Part shown: positions 35,401 through 47,330 of the stretch, one piece after another
Layout: each line of letters starts with the position of its first letter
How positions within the stretch are numbered: the stretch's first letter is position 1
NCBI RefSeq assembly: GCF_958295425.1
Contig: NC_081144.1
Span: forward strand, 21,242,853-21,306,852
Source of the DNA: Solea solea
Taxonomy: Eukaryota > Chordata > Actinopteri > Pleuronectiformes > Soleidae
Reading direction: 5' to 3'
DNA length: 64,000 nucleotides
Translations under genes and position numbers: made by a program
The notes under the pieces: generated by a model
Told to the model about the DNA's origin: nothing
Database searches by the model: none
The model's input: only the letters and a program-made list of their open reading frames with translations

Positions 35401-37743
35401 AGTGTGAGCTGTGTAATTGCCCCAAGAATACTGTCAACATTTATGTATTTCTATGTGACACCTCTGCTTGGGTAACTTTAAGTCACACGACGTCATTTAA
35501 CCAAAGTTGGCCCGCAGCATTAAAAACGAGATGAGCTACTGTACGTGCTCTGCAAATCACATTACTACTTCCACTGGCACTCGGTGTGCACGTAAACTGT
35601 GATTTGCAGACTCGTCAAATATGAATGTACTTCCTTCTGTGCTGCGTTGAGGCTGGCAGCGCGGGCATTAACTTTTTATTCTCGCGTTCATTTTTCCTCA
35701 AAACTGCTATTTCTCCTGCCTCCCACATTGACCATGAAATGTAAATGCCAAAACACTTTGGAAGTACTGGCATTAAAAACGAAACAAAATATTTTTTTTT
35801 TTTAAAACCTCAGGGGGAGCTTTGTGTTAACCACAGTGCGAGATTGAATCATTCATTTTAAAAGCGGACAGTTTATGAATAAGTGGAAAAGCAACAGAGA
35901 GAAATTGTAAATAACATGTGAAGACGTGTCGATGCCAGTTCGGGCTAAAGCACTGCAGTCATATATGCATTATGCTCTAAAGGGGGTTTAAAATAGAGGC
36001 GAGGATTTTCTGCTCTACCCGTGACAATGATGCTTTGCCAACAACTGATCATACAATACACATGAGCGTGTATGTGCATGCGCGCATACTCTATCTATAT
36101 CATCATCACAGACAGAAATGTAAAATAGTCTGTCCTCGGGGGAAATAATAATGACAACATACCTACCAGCCATAAAGCAAACTCCTCCAAAAGTCATTTA
36201 AATGGCACTTTTACTCCTTCTGGATCAGTTCTGTTACCATGCAACAAAAAAGTGTAATCTCTTTTTTCTTTTTTTAATAACAGTCATCCAGACCATAAGG
36301 ACGGCTATTCATCATTACTGACAGGTCACATTCATCAGCAGCCTCCTTGTAAATCTCCAGGTCTGCTGTGAGTGAGTGACAGTGAAGAATGATGTTACAT
36401 AAGAGAAATCCTGCTCGTACACTTCCTCGCTCAGACTATTCATTTCGCCGGGTTTTAACTCGGCAGCGATGATTGAATCGTCTTTCTTTCAGTGCTTCTT
36501 CCTCACATTGTCATCCGTGGGAATCGTAAAAAAAAGACACTTTTGATGCTAATTTATTATTAGACACGGATGAGTCTTTCCTGCTTGACAAGTTATTTCG
36601 CTGAAGGCCAATTTTTCTCTTTTTTTTTAAATATGAATACATACTCAGCCCCTGTAGACTTGAAAGGGACCTCTTTTAAAGTCTGCTACTTCACAGGCGA
36701 GAGCAGCTGTTGCTAACTTGACTCACAGCAGGAGCAAGAGATTCCAATAGTGGCTTCAAACGGCGTCAAAATGCACCGTCAACAGAAACGTCTCAGCTCG
36801 CTGCCGCGTCTATATGAGGCTTGTTTTATAGAACAGGGTTTCCAAAAGTGTTTTATGAGGGGACTGACTTTTTGAGGATGACTTCAATCCAGAGCAAATC
36901 TGTGCATGATATTACATTTGTGAAGATTCCTCTGACTATTTTTTGTTCCTTTAGTAATTTCCATATATGCATACATTGCAGCAAAACTTCTTTTTGCTTT
37001 TGTTGTCCTGATCCAGTCCCCCCCCCCCAGCTCTACCAGAAATAAATCAAATTTAAATTTGCCACTGTGGTAAGCAAATGATGCCATTTAAAACTAGCCT
37101 GTAAATCTAGCCACGTTCAGACTGTAATGTGCCTTAAAATTAGGAAAAACTGACCAAAATGAATCTTCCTTTTTTGTGAGTAAGCTGACTTTAAGAATAA
37201 ACCTAAGAATGGCTTGTATTTGCACACACACCACTCTGTGATTTTGAATCTTATTTCTGTATCTAAAACATCCAGTAAACACACAAACCAGGGGCAGAAG
37301 CGACTGAGATTTCACACAAACCATTTTTTGTTACTCGTAGTATCTTATTAGGACAAAGTTTGATATTTATTCCTAAAATCAAATAATTTTTCTAGTGCAA
37401 AATGTGCTTACGTCCGCTGTGTAGAACTAACCCCTTCTGTTTATCTGTAGCCAATAACAGTGTTCCAACAGTCCTACTTGTGACGGCTCTTTGCTGTAGC
37501 ATGTGAACAAGTTAAATGCCAGGTATAAAATATATGGAAGACATAAAGTGAGCAGTATTTTATATATTAGTGCTTGTATAACAGGCGTAGTGAATTCAAA
37601 TCCCACGACGTTCCAGACTGGGACATCATAAATGTCTGTATCAGTGTCAGCAACTAACTCTTAAATAAAAGAAAGTATTTAAGGATATAATATAATTTTT
37701 TTTTGTTGACAATTTTCTCATTGAACTGGACGGGTAATATAAT
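32461..37743. other. Long AT-rich stretch without a recognised gene
   Basis: The longest reading frame (33503-33072, minus, 143 codons) has no recognisable domain. There are several T8-T12 runs, and C10 at about 37020-37029. Repeat termini are scarce here compared with flanking DNA, so it is a reasonable place to look for conserved non-coding elements. None can be proved from one sequence. Confidence 0.35.
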
Positions 37744-38180
37744 TGTTACGGCCTCCCTTTGAAGAATAAAAGCATGGCTTAATAGGAGACCGAACATAAA
37801 GGACGCCACAAAGTACCCCAATCAATCATTTTGATTTATTAAACAAACGCGTCATTTCAGACAAAGTGAGCAAAAACAAAAGATTGGAGACCCCGGCAAA
37901 AAGGTGGTAAGGACCCAGCGCGTCCCCGAAAAGAAAAATAGATTAAATAAACTAAACCTGAAAACAGGACTGCCGGAAACCTCCAACCAACTAAAACATG
38001 AAAAGGCAACTGAGGATAGAAAACCAAAAAGTCCTCCACCTGGCTGCCCTTTCTCCTGTCCGTTCTCTCTTTCCTCCTCCTTTTAAACTTCCCTCCCAAA
38101 GATGATGCTTTCTCCCTCTCCACTCACAGCTCAGGGATTGCAATCACTGAAATGAAACACAGGTGAGTGGACACATAACA
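37744..38180 (-). mobile_element. Solo LTR with 5-bp target duplication
   Basis: The element begins TGTTACGG and ends ACATAACA, so its termini are the inverted TGTTA/TAACA expected of an LTR. ATAAT flanks both sides (37739-37743 and 38181-38185). Read on the minus strand it has a TTTAAAAGG TATA-like box about a quarter of the way in. An AATAAA follows towards the 3' end (near 37835-37840). This is the U3-R-U5 order, so the parent retrotransposon lay on the minus strand. No internal gag/pol sequence adjoins, which means recombination has removed it. Probably Ty3/gypsy class, inferred from the 5-bp duplication and termini. Confidence 0.85.
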
Positions 38181-38185
38181 ATAAT

Positions 38186-39140
38186 CTAATACAATACATA
38201 CTCTTTTCTCTTGACAAGTGACAGCAAATGTATTACGTTAACCATCGTCTTTATTTGTTTTGATTTAAACCCTTTTTTCCCCCTCTTTTCAGATCTTGTC
38301 AGCTTAAATTTTCTTACTTTCCTCTGTTCATCAGTCCTTCATCTTTCTCCCTGTCTCCATTGTGTGTTACTTACTTACAGTAGAAATGCTGATCCAAGGT
38401 CAGTCATCTGTTTGTTTCATGTGACAATGTAAAGTGCATGCATTCCCTGGACCTCTGGTGCCACAAATGCAAGAAAAGTAAAAAATACAATTCTGTCAAA
38501 CATGGCAATTGTCAGCGGTTTGTGGTAAAACGTCCAGGTGTGGACTGGATGGTGTCTGGGTCTGGATCCAGACCATGGTCCGTGGTCTGACCATTTATGA
38601 CCACCATTGTATAGATGCAGCTTTTCTGCTATAGACTGCAGCAAAATTCAAGGATTTTTGGGATTAGGGTACCCTCTTTGGACTAAAGCTACAGTATGCA
38701 GATTTGTGTGATATTTTCCAGTATATGCTCCAAAATCGTACTGTGAAAACATGCTGCCTCTGGCTTATTTCATCCAGACTTATTGTACAGTTGGCAGAAG
38801 ATCAGAATCCAAGTCTGGACCTTATAAAAGAAGGCCGTTGCCAGGGAAGAGAGCTTGTGATGAATATGTAATGCTGCTTTACTGCTTTACTACACTTTTC
38901 ACATCAAGGCTTCGAAGCTGCTTACATGACATCACTGAGGCTGACTCACATATAGGGCTTTCACACCGGCACAGCTCTGGTTCCCAGACTCAGGAGGTAA
39001 TTAAGGGTCTTCCTCACTCAGAAGTTTGCTGGTTCTTTTTGGCATAGTTCCTTACTATGTTAGTGTTAGGCTAACTGACAATTAGTGTAAGTAATGATTA
39101 TTATTAGTTATTAACACCTCAGAAGGAGCCTCTGTGGACT
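38186..39140. other. Stretch without a recognised gene
   Basis: I see nothing supportable apart from short fish-repeat-like pieces near 38950-39050 (GGGCTTTCACACCGGCACAG). Confidence 0.3.
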
Positions 39141-39236
39141 ATGTTGTTTGTAGATGATATTGATATCTGTAGTGAGAGTAGGGTACAGGTGAAGGAGAGC
39201 CTGGAGGGGTGGAGGTCTGCACTGGAGAGGAGGTAC
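39141..39236 (+). pseudogene. Non-LTR retrotransposon reverse-transcriptase fragment
   Basis: 32 codons read MLFVDDIDICSESRVQVKES, followed by LEGWRSALERRY. This is the YADD/FADD catalytic box (here FVDD) and the following ESR..VEESLERWRYALERR segment of a fish LINE reverse transcriptase. The first aspartate position is preserved but the alanine is valine. It is flanked by non-coding sequence, so only a scrap remains. Confidence 0.7.
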
Positions 39237-39352
39237 AATTGGTACGGTTAAGATGCAAGGAGTAGAAGAAGCTAAAGTGTTAATACACTATAGAGCTTCC
39301 TCCTTCAGTCACCTTAGAGGTGACTGTAGGTGTCAACCAGGAGAAGATGTCA

Positions 39353-39841
39353 TCAGGCGTTATCCAAATCTTCTCCTGGGCCCCAGCTCATCCCCTCCGT
39401 CCTATTCCAAAAGCAACAAGAGGCTCTCTTGGCTGCCTCCCCCAACCTACAGACAGATGCCTTCCTCTCCCTCCCTGTTATTCCCAGAACTGTGAGTGTG
39501 TTCCACACAGACTGTGCTGGGAAGCCCCTGCATCCGACCTCAACTGGGAATAGCCAGGCCTGCCATCCTTTGTCTCTACATTGTTAGACCAGGTCCTGAT
39601 ACTTGGTGGCTTCCCTCTCTGAGGCTTCAATGCATCCGTCTTCCCACGGGACAGTCAGTTCGATCAGGATGATCTTCTTGGCCTCTTCTGACCAAATGAC
39701 CGTATCAGGTCTCAGGGAAGTTTGAACAACTTGAGGAAAGTGCAGTTTCCTTCCCAGGTCTAACCTCATCTCATCATTATAATGGTGCTGACTGCAGGAG
39801 GACCTTCTTAAATACCTGGGGGCCAACCATCCAAAGTACAC
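39353..39841 (-). pseudogene. Non-LTR retrotransposon C-terminus with restriction-like endonuclease motif
   Basis: One minus-strand frame encodes 85 residues, a single TAA at 39586-39584, and then 76 further residues to TGA at 39355-39353. The first part includes SLRPDTVIWSEEAKKIILIE then LTVPWED, a PD-x14-E-x-T arrangement typical of the restriction-like endonuclease of R2/NeSL/R4-type LINEs. The second part (GWQAWLFPVEVGCRGFPAQS, then LGITGRERKASVCRLGEAAK) matches the tail of the same fish elements. A single stop makes it relatively recent. It is on the opposite strand to the fragment at 39141, so two elements or a rearrangement are involved. Clade is not certain. Confidence 0.75.
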
Positions 39842-39984
39842 AAGAGAGGTGAAGAAGAGGGTGCAGAGAGTTTTCCTGCTTGGTTTGTCTTAAGATATCA
39901 AGGTTTGTATGAGACAAGACTGCAGGGCATTGAAGAAACACTGGTCGCAAGGGACACACCATCAGCTGACTGTTGTTGACTTAC

Positions 39985-40175
39985 GTTACCTTACAGTACT
40001 CTGGTATGCCAAGGAAGGGTGCCAAAAATTTAACGGTATTTTGGTACCGTTCCTAATGGAAACAAAAAAGAATACGGACTTTACCAAACCAAACTTGATG
40101 GAAACATGGCTTCAGAATGACGGATATGGAGTAAATGTACCGTCCAGTAATGCCCCAAGATCGCCCTAGTATGAA
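39985..40175. mobile_element. Fragment of the GGTAC-type DNA element
   Basis: TTTTGGTACCGTTCCTAATG, then GGAAACAAAAAAGAATACGG and CTTTACCAAACCAAAC resemble the termini seen near 0.6 and 3.9 kb. Truncated and non-coding. Confidence 0.35.
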
Positions 40176-40179
40176 CTGG

Positions 40180-43100
40180 AAAATGTTAATGGGGAGAGAG
40201 ACATCTGAACTACATCCATCCACTGTGGCCCAACTGCAGACAAGCAGCAGAAAATGGATTGATAGACTTTAGTTTTTATTTCACACCCACGGCTGCCATC
40301 TGTGAACTAGCTTTCACTATATTTTAAAGCCCAACTACGATTTATGCTCCTCACTGATGCCACAACAGTGTGTCACATTAGTTAAAAACCGCTTTGAAAG
40401 TCTTCAGCCAAGGTCTGGCGGTCACGCTCCAATCCCAACCTCATGAGCTCCTGGCCCCTCTGGCCTTCTGCCCAACGACTGTTAGACAGCAAGAGGTGTT
40501 TTTAATGAAGCAGAACCAACTGGTGAAGAGAGAGGGAGAGAGAGAAATGGGGAAAATAGGGAGGAAGAAAATGATTGATTTCTCCTCCACGCTGACGTCA
40601 CCGGTCAGCGCTTCAAATATAAAACATATGAGAATATAAAGAGATAGGAGAAGCCGAGGGAAAGAAAAACTATAAAGAGGAAAAGGCACACTGGTGACCA
40701 GATGTTTTTTTACTGAAAACTAGTGAATATGTAGGAGATGCGGTGAAATATCACTTTACATTTTACAGCTTACCAGTTTTCTTTTCGGTCAATGGAAAAA
40801 TGTCAATGTCTAGAGGTTTAACAGGGATTTTAAGCACAAAAAAAAGGGAAAGAGCAGAGAGAGTGAGCTATGTTTTACTGCAAAGGTGAGTCGTGGGTTT
40901 GGCATGTTGCCCTAGGCAGATGAATGCTTAAACTGACAGCCCATTGCTTTGCATGATACACTTCTTTTCAGCTCCTTTAACTTTAAATTGCAGGTTCTAT
41001 TGACTCAACGTCAAACCGTAGAGACACATCATCATTATGCTTAACTGCCTCATCGCCTTTAAGATAATGTTGGATCACGAGACAGAAACATAGATTTACG
41101 TGAATGTTTCTCCCCTACATTACATTATGATATTTGTTTTATTGCCTAAGCGGACAAAGAACTGTGGCTGCCACGTTAAATATTGGTATTTATTTATTTA
41201 TCACATGAAAAAAAAGGAAATTATGCAATGTAGTTCCATGTAAATATGAAGAATTGCTTGAAAATCTGCATTTTCTTGTTTCAATCTATTCAAAAGATAT
41301 TAAAATGTACACAAACAAATACAAACCTATCATAGTAATTGGTGTCGGTTTATCATTTGTATTGTATTATTTGTATTGTTTTAATCAATGCAGATACAAG
41401 CATGTGACCGATAGGATACATAATAAAATGTAACATCACCATTTATGTCACTATTTACTGCCCCCATACTAAGTGATAAGACCATTTTTTTACACCAAAT
41501 GCGTTAATGCTAGAGCTAAGTCTAGAGTTAACCAGCAGCCAATAGTGTGGCTAACAATTTACTATGTGGTCCAGCTTTCTGCCTCACTTTCTGCCTCATC
41601 ACCCAATCCTGTCCTGGGGGACTTGAGTCTGACTCGATAGGGATGTTTGAAGAATCTCAATGGCGATAGACTTTAGTGACATTGTGTCACACATATTTGT
41701 TTCCCTCAGTGTTCAAAGTGAACAACGTGAATTTTACATCCTTGCAGTTGAAGCCATATACTGCAAAGAAATATTTCAGGCTAAAAGCCGTTTGGATTTG
41801 CATGATTAAGTTTTTGGATTTTCATTGAGTCTTCGGGAAACCAGAACCATCTCTTAGTTAGGCTGCTATAGACCTAGACTGCTGGGGGAGTCTCACACTC
41901 AGGGTATGAATATGACTTCATTATATGTCATTAACCTTGTTCATTCTCTCCCTAGTTTGTGTCTTTCCTTCCTGTCCCTTCTCTCTCTCTCGCTCTGTGT
42001 CCTCATCTTGTAGGCTGCAGGATCCAGATCCAGAGACTGAGCTGGGGGGATTTATTTCAAAACTTGAGGTGAAAAGGCGGCTTTCTAAGACTCACGTGGA
42101 CAGATAAACAACACTGGGACAGTTTACATGAATTGAAAACTGTTTAAGCTGTCTATTTACCACAATATATGCATTTTTTAGCAAACAGGAATATTGTTTA
42201 CTGGCATAAATTTGAAATTATCCTTTTAAGCAAGACTGCATGTAGTGTTTTGATAATGAATAGCACCCAACACTAAAGGGCACGACGAAAACAAGAGGGT
42301 GCAGAAACCCTGTTACCCAAAACTTGGCACAGTACAGGTATCTATAGTGTTAACATCACCAGGGTAACACGTGGAGGGGGGCAATGTCTTCTGAAAGGAG
42401 GGAAGTTCCCTCAACCGATAATCCGTGAACATGTCACAGTAAGAACAACGCTGGAATGAAGCACAGCTTTCGTGTCCACCCCGTGCTTTGGCTCCTTTGG
42501 CTTATGTAAGACATGTGGGTTGTCATAAACTTGGCACCCAGCGGGCTGGTTTAGCTTCCTGTTGTTGACATACACGAGAATCCATCACTTCACACTTGAG
42601 TGAACCTGCTGTGCATGTGTCTGTGTGCATATACATATGTATACACTTACAACTTACCAACCATTTGTGCACCTGAATGTGCAAGCGTTCTTTTCCAGCC
42701 GTGTACCAGTGCAAATGCTGTTGTTGCAGTCTAATGAAATTAGGTGCCCTGGCATTTTGCTGGACCCAGGAGAGTGAGTGTGTAAAATCTTAGGCAAGGA
42801 ACATTGTGTACCTGAGATCTGACCCCCAAATCCAAACCTCTCTTTTAGTCTTTTCTTTCTCTTTTTTTTTTTTTAACATGCATAATATAGAAGTACAACA
42901 AACACATGTTACATTTTCTTTGACTACTAGTTAAAAAAATGTCAACACATTCCAAAAACAAGGAAGAATGTACCACACTAGACAGCTGTAGCAGATAGAA
43001 ATTCCACAACCTCATTAGAAGCACAAACACAAACACAACAGTTCATCGTGATAACTAACTAAATAAATAATGACAATGAAAAGAAAATGCTATTGACATT

Positions 43101-43204
43101 GAACACAGCTCTTGGAACTCCGACGTCATCGTTGCTTTCATGAACAACGACGTTCTAATTATCTTAAAAGAAAACTTAAGTGTTGCAATGTGTGAAAATA
43201 CAGC
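40180..43204. other. Stretch without a recognised gene
   Basis: This contains one exon-like block at 42014-42068 (see findings) with a strong upstream pyrimidine tract, but no partner exons. The rest is AT-rich with no clear repeats. Confidence 0.35.
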
Positions 43205-43610
43205 ACACACACAGTCTGGTTTCCATGACTACATTGACTTGTATTCATTTCATGGAGACTCTAACCTTAGCCATAACTACTACTGGCCTAACCCTAACCT
43301 TATCCTAACCATACATCTTTACCTTAAAATGTGATCATTTATATTATGGAGACTTGCTTTTTGTCCACATAAGGAAGACAAGTTCCCAGAATGGACACTT
43401 GTTTGGTGCCTCACAACATGAGTAACACCTGGAACACACACAGTCGGACAGCACAAACCAATGACAACCTAACCACAATTCAAATCCTACACTTAACCGG
43501 TTCCTCAGAAATGAGGTTCTGCCAGGTTTTGGTCTCCATGGTCCTGACAAGGTCAGTGTTTATGCCAGAAAATGTCCTAAGGAAGTGCAGGCACACACAC
43601 ACACAGGTGT
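43205..43610 (+). repeat. CCCTAA-rich repeat (variant C) joined to family A
   Basis: A CA run leads into GTCTGGTTTCCATGACTACA, TGGAGACTCTAACCTTAGCC, CCTAACCCTAACCTTATCCT and GAGACTTGCTTTTTGTCCAC. Then family A follows from about 43390 (CCACAATTCAAATCCTACAC, GGTTCCTCAGAAATGAGGTT, GTTTTGGTCTCCATGGTCC, TGACAAGGTCAGTGTTTATG) and ends in a CA run. CA runs continue at 43694-43726 and 43957-43970. Confidence 0.65.
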
Positions 43611-43693
43611 ATTATTTTTTCCTGACTGTCAGATTTTTCTGATGTCACATACGTGATTTGTTTTTATTCCTATGTTAGCATGTATTATTCAGT

Positions 43694-43726
<33 letters not shown>

Positions 43727-44237
43727 GTCTGGACTTGGCTGAGAGTCAAAGTTACATAACAGGTATCATCTGATCCCACATGTCAAATCCGCACATGGGC
43801 TGTTGAAGTTTGCTGCAGGCTAACGTGTGTCTGACCTTCAGATTTGTGTACAGTGTCTGTCTCTTAAACACACTGACACACAGCTGCTCAGAACACCATA
43901 TCCACACGATATCCGCACAATATAAGTTTTTGAAAAAAGTCAAATAAATATTTAAACACACACACACACATCGATCTATGGGATTGAAAACAGGGAAACT
44001 CAGGTAAATACACAAGTATGAAATAAAATCATCACAATACACAACTGGATAGCACTGTAAACATGAAAATATCTGGACAAAAAGCAAACAAAAACAGAAT
44101 CCTTGCAATAATTCTGCTCTTCAACTCATGCTGTGTGACTAACTAACAACCATACCTATATTTTTGCTTTTATAGGAAGTTAGCTAGTAACTGTCTTATT
44201 GTCTTCAATTCAGAGTATGCCATTAAATAGATTTGTT

Positions 44238-44690
44238 GTTTTGTTTTGGCTTCATTCTCTCTAGGGGTCGCCACATCGAATGGTCAGCATACATGATTTG
44301 GCAGAGAGTTTTATGCCGGATTCCCTTTCTGACCCATTTATTCAACCCATTTTGGTTACTAGGTCAATATGGAGGTAGCCCCTTGACCTGGCGGGTACTC
44401 CAACTGACAACCCTCTGGTTACATGCTAAGTCTCCTTTCCAACTGGCCATGGGATGCCCAGTGTAGACTTGCCTTATCTCAAAAGAGTTGTAATGTTGAA
44501 AAAAGCTGCTTTACACTACAGTTTTTGCCACCCACGCCTTTTCTATCAAACAGCTTTCACACCCATTCACACGCTGCCGGCATCAGGAGCAACACAGGGT
44601 TAAGTGTCATGCCCAAGGACACTTCTGCATAAAAACCAGGGGAGCTGGGAATCAAACCCTCCATCTTCAAGTTGAAAGACGACTCACGAC
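44238..44690 (-). mobile_element. SINE-like repeat with 'ggcgacccct' tail, reverse orientation
   Basis: On the plus strand it opens GCTTCATTCTCTCTAGGGGT, then CGCCACATCGAATGGTCAGC and TTTATGCCGGATTCCCTTTC. It runs to CATGCCCAAGGACACTTCTG and GGGAGCTGGGAATCAAACCC. The reverse complement of the opening matches the 3' tail of the 63.5-kb element (TGTGGCGACCCCTAGAGAG), so both belong to one family in opposite orientation. Confidence 0.6.
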
Positions 44691-45529
44691 TAAAATGTGA
44701 CAATAAATGTCTCACAATAAACTCGAGCAATATTCAATAAAGATTTATTCCAGTTGAATGAAATTAATAAGCTTTAGTCAGGAGAATTTTAAATAAATCA
44801 ATCAATTCTTTTTTTTATATATATAATTTAAACCATCATTTCATTTTTATTTCCTATGTCAACACGCCTGTGTTACTCTACTGGTATTTTATAAGCCCAT
44901 GATTTGACTCTGCTGTTGCATGTTCATGCATGCTCAGAATGGCATTTAAAGCCAATGGAGTGTAGTTGGTATCCAGATGTGCTGAATTAAATCCTCCTGT
45001 TTCATCCCAGAAGGCCCCTGAGACTTGCGCTGCCTCATAAATCAACATGATCTACATGAACATCAGACACTGCACAGCTTACTTGTGCTGTTAGCTGCTC
45101 CCGCTCTCGTAGCAGCTACGTCTCTGCTTTAACACAATGACTCAGCACACACGCTCAGAGCCAGTATACATCACAAACAAAGTGAAGGGGGGGTAAGTAA
45201 TTATGGGAGCTGAGAAAGAGTCTGGCTGAAGGAAGAGCAGAGAATGGGGGTGTAATTTCCATGCAAGCTCTCCATGTGGTACAAATCTTACACTGAAATT
45301 CCTCAGGTTTTTTTTTTCTTTTTCTTTTCTTTCAGCTTATTCTTCCCAGTGCAACTTTATGGAAAACTTTGTTCTTTATGCTTCATGTGAATAAAAGCAC
45401 AGGGACAATATATTTGACTGAGGTAGACCACAATTAAACCAGCATAACATTCAATGTTTGGATTGTTTTACCCTAAAGCCAGGAAAAGTTGCTGCCTACC
45501 GGACATGGGAAGTGTTTTTATTGCAGCTC
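44691..45529. other. Stretch without a recognised gene
   Basis: I see no coding sequence. About 44880-45130 is repeat-free and of balanced composition. Confidence 0.3.
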
Positions 45530-47330
45530 CCTACAAAAAAAAAAAAATAGACAGTGAACAAAGATATTGATTGTTATATCTTTCGCTATATATGTTGAAA
45601 AGTAAAGGTTAAAAGGCAATAGGCTGATATGAGGCACACGTGCATTATGTTTAATTTTTAAATCATAACAAAAAAAATACTTTTTTAGAATATTTTACTG
45701 GATTAGTAAATGAAATTACTGAAATAAATAGATGTTTAAATATACAGTAAGAGGAGGTTTACCATTTACACATGGCACTAAAATGTGTGTTAGCAAAGAG
45801 AAATAAGCATACAGGTGTGGGCCAAAAATGTTACATAGTTTTTGGAACTGAGATGGACAGAGATGGACATTTAGTGGTGTTATGCTGTGTTCACACCAAA
45901 TGCGAATGTTCGCATCGCTATAATGTCTATCGCGCTGCAGGATCACTTTAGTATATTCCGGAAGTCATCATATTTTGGTTGCAAAGACAGAAGTAACAAG
46001 CAATTCTTTTCACCATCAACCGTGGCGAATATCAGTTGCACTCTATTGCTTGTGGAAATGTCTGAAGCGAAGAAACCGCCATCGTGTATAGTTTCACAGC
46101 ACCATTTCTCCAGTTAGAGCCTCTTCCAGCGATACTTGACGAGCAGACACTCCACAGCTGGGACCACTGGAAAATTCTAGCCTAGCATCAATATGAGCTA
46201 GCAAATTTTCAAATTAGCTGCTTGTCATGCTAAAGTATCACTGGCCTGGTCTACTGTAGTCTGTACATTGACTTTGCCACTTGAGAAACGTGCGCCGTGT
46301 CTGGTGTGAACGCAGCATTAATCCCCGCTATCAATTGATACTCTGCTCTGCCCTCTTGAGGAAGTATTGTGTAAACGTCAACACGAAAGGCGCACAGAGG
46401 TATGTAGGGTAGTGACGGAGATAACATTTGGGACGGACAGACCTAACATGGAAGAAAATTAAGTATACATGCGCCTTTATACCGAACACCGGATGAGAGG
46501 ATCAGTACTACCAAGTACAAAGCAAAGGCTGCAGCTCTTTAGCCTAGCTTCTTTCCAAAGATAATAGAAACCAACTGCTAGCACAGGTAACGCTAACAAA
46601 ACCGGCATGTTAAAAACAATTTCCATAATTTGTACAAGACAACCAAAACCTAAAAACAATATGTGGGTGCATACAGGTTAAGTCTGAGATAATCCTCTAT
46701 GCGTATCTTGTCATCGCCAGACTGAAAACAGCTGCTGAAGCCAAATAAGTTACAGGTAGAGCAAACATCAAAGCTGAATGTTGCTGCCTGTGTAGCAGAC
46801 ATGAAAAGTCATTTTTATCACAGTTTTTCAGCAGAAAAATAGACAGGGAACAAAGCTATTGATAGTTATATTGTTATTATAACAGTTTCACTATAGTTTC
46901 AGGCTATAGTATAGCTTATATGAGGCACACATGTGTCATTAAGCCACAGCAATTTAGCCCAATAGTAAATTCACATAATCCATGTTTGAAATAAAATTTT
47001 AAAGCATAACCAAGAAAATAAAATGCACTTTTATCAGACTTTTACGTTTTAAACTTACATTTTTACATGTCTTTGACGAGTCAAAGGTTTTGGAATTACA
47101 TAATGTCCATGAACAAGCAAAAAGGCAGCCGCTCTGTTTAGCTTAGCTTATTTCCAAAACTAATAGAAAACAACTGCAAGCACAGCTAAAGTCAACTAAA
47201 CCAGCATGTTTCTGTAATTTGTACAAGACAACCAAAATGTAAAAAAACAATATGTGGGTTCACACAGCTTATGTATCCACCATCTTGTCATCGCCAGAAT
47301 GAAAACAGCTACTGAACCAAAATATTACAG
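45530..47330 (+). repeat. Diverged tandem duplication, two units
   Basis: Two blocks recur in the same order. The first block (AAATAGACAGTGAACAAAGA, then GAGGCACACGTG) is at about 45540-45645 and again at about 46833-46935. The second block (TTAGCCTAGCTTCTTTCCAA, ACAAGACAACCAAAACCTAA, AACAATATGTGGGTGCATAC, CTTGTCATCGCCAGACTGAA) is at about 46515-46740 and again at 47125-47320. Unit 1 is longer than unit 2 because of extra sequence, including the Harbinger-like insertion at 45883. Confidence 0.75.
45883..46317. mobile_element. Harbinger-like MITE with TTA target duplication
   Basis: The termini TGCTGTGTTCACACC and (reverse complement) TGCTGCGTTCACACC form a 15-bp inverted repeat with one mismatch. 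TTA occurs on both sides (45880-45882 and 46318-46320), fitting the 3-bp TWA target of PIF/Harbinger transposases. At 435 bp it has no coding capacity. It lies only in the first unit of the tandem duplication. Confidence 0.85.

Noticed and set aside
30450..37743. Full-length LTR retrotransposon between the two related LTRs
   Set aside because: No gag, protease, reverse-transcriptase or integrase sequence lies between them. The LTRs are well diverged, and the 37.7-kb copy has its own target duplication.
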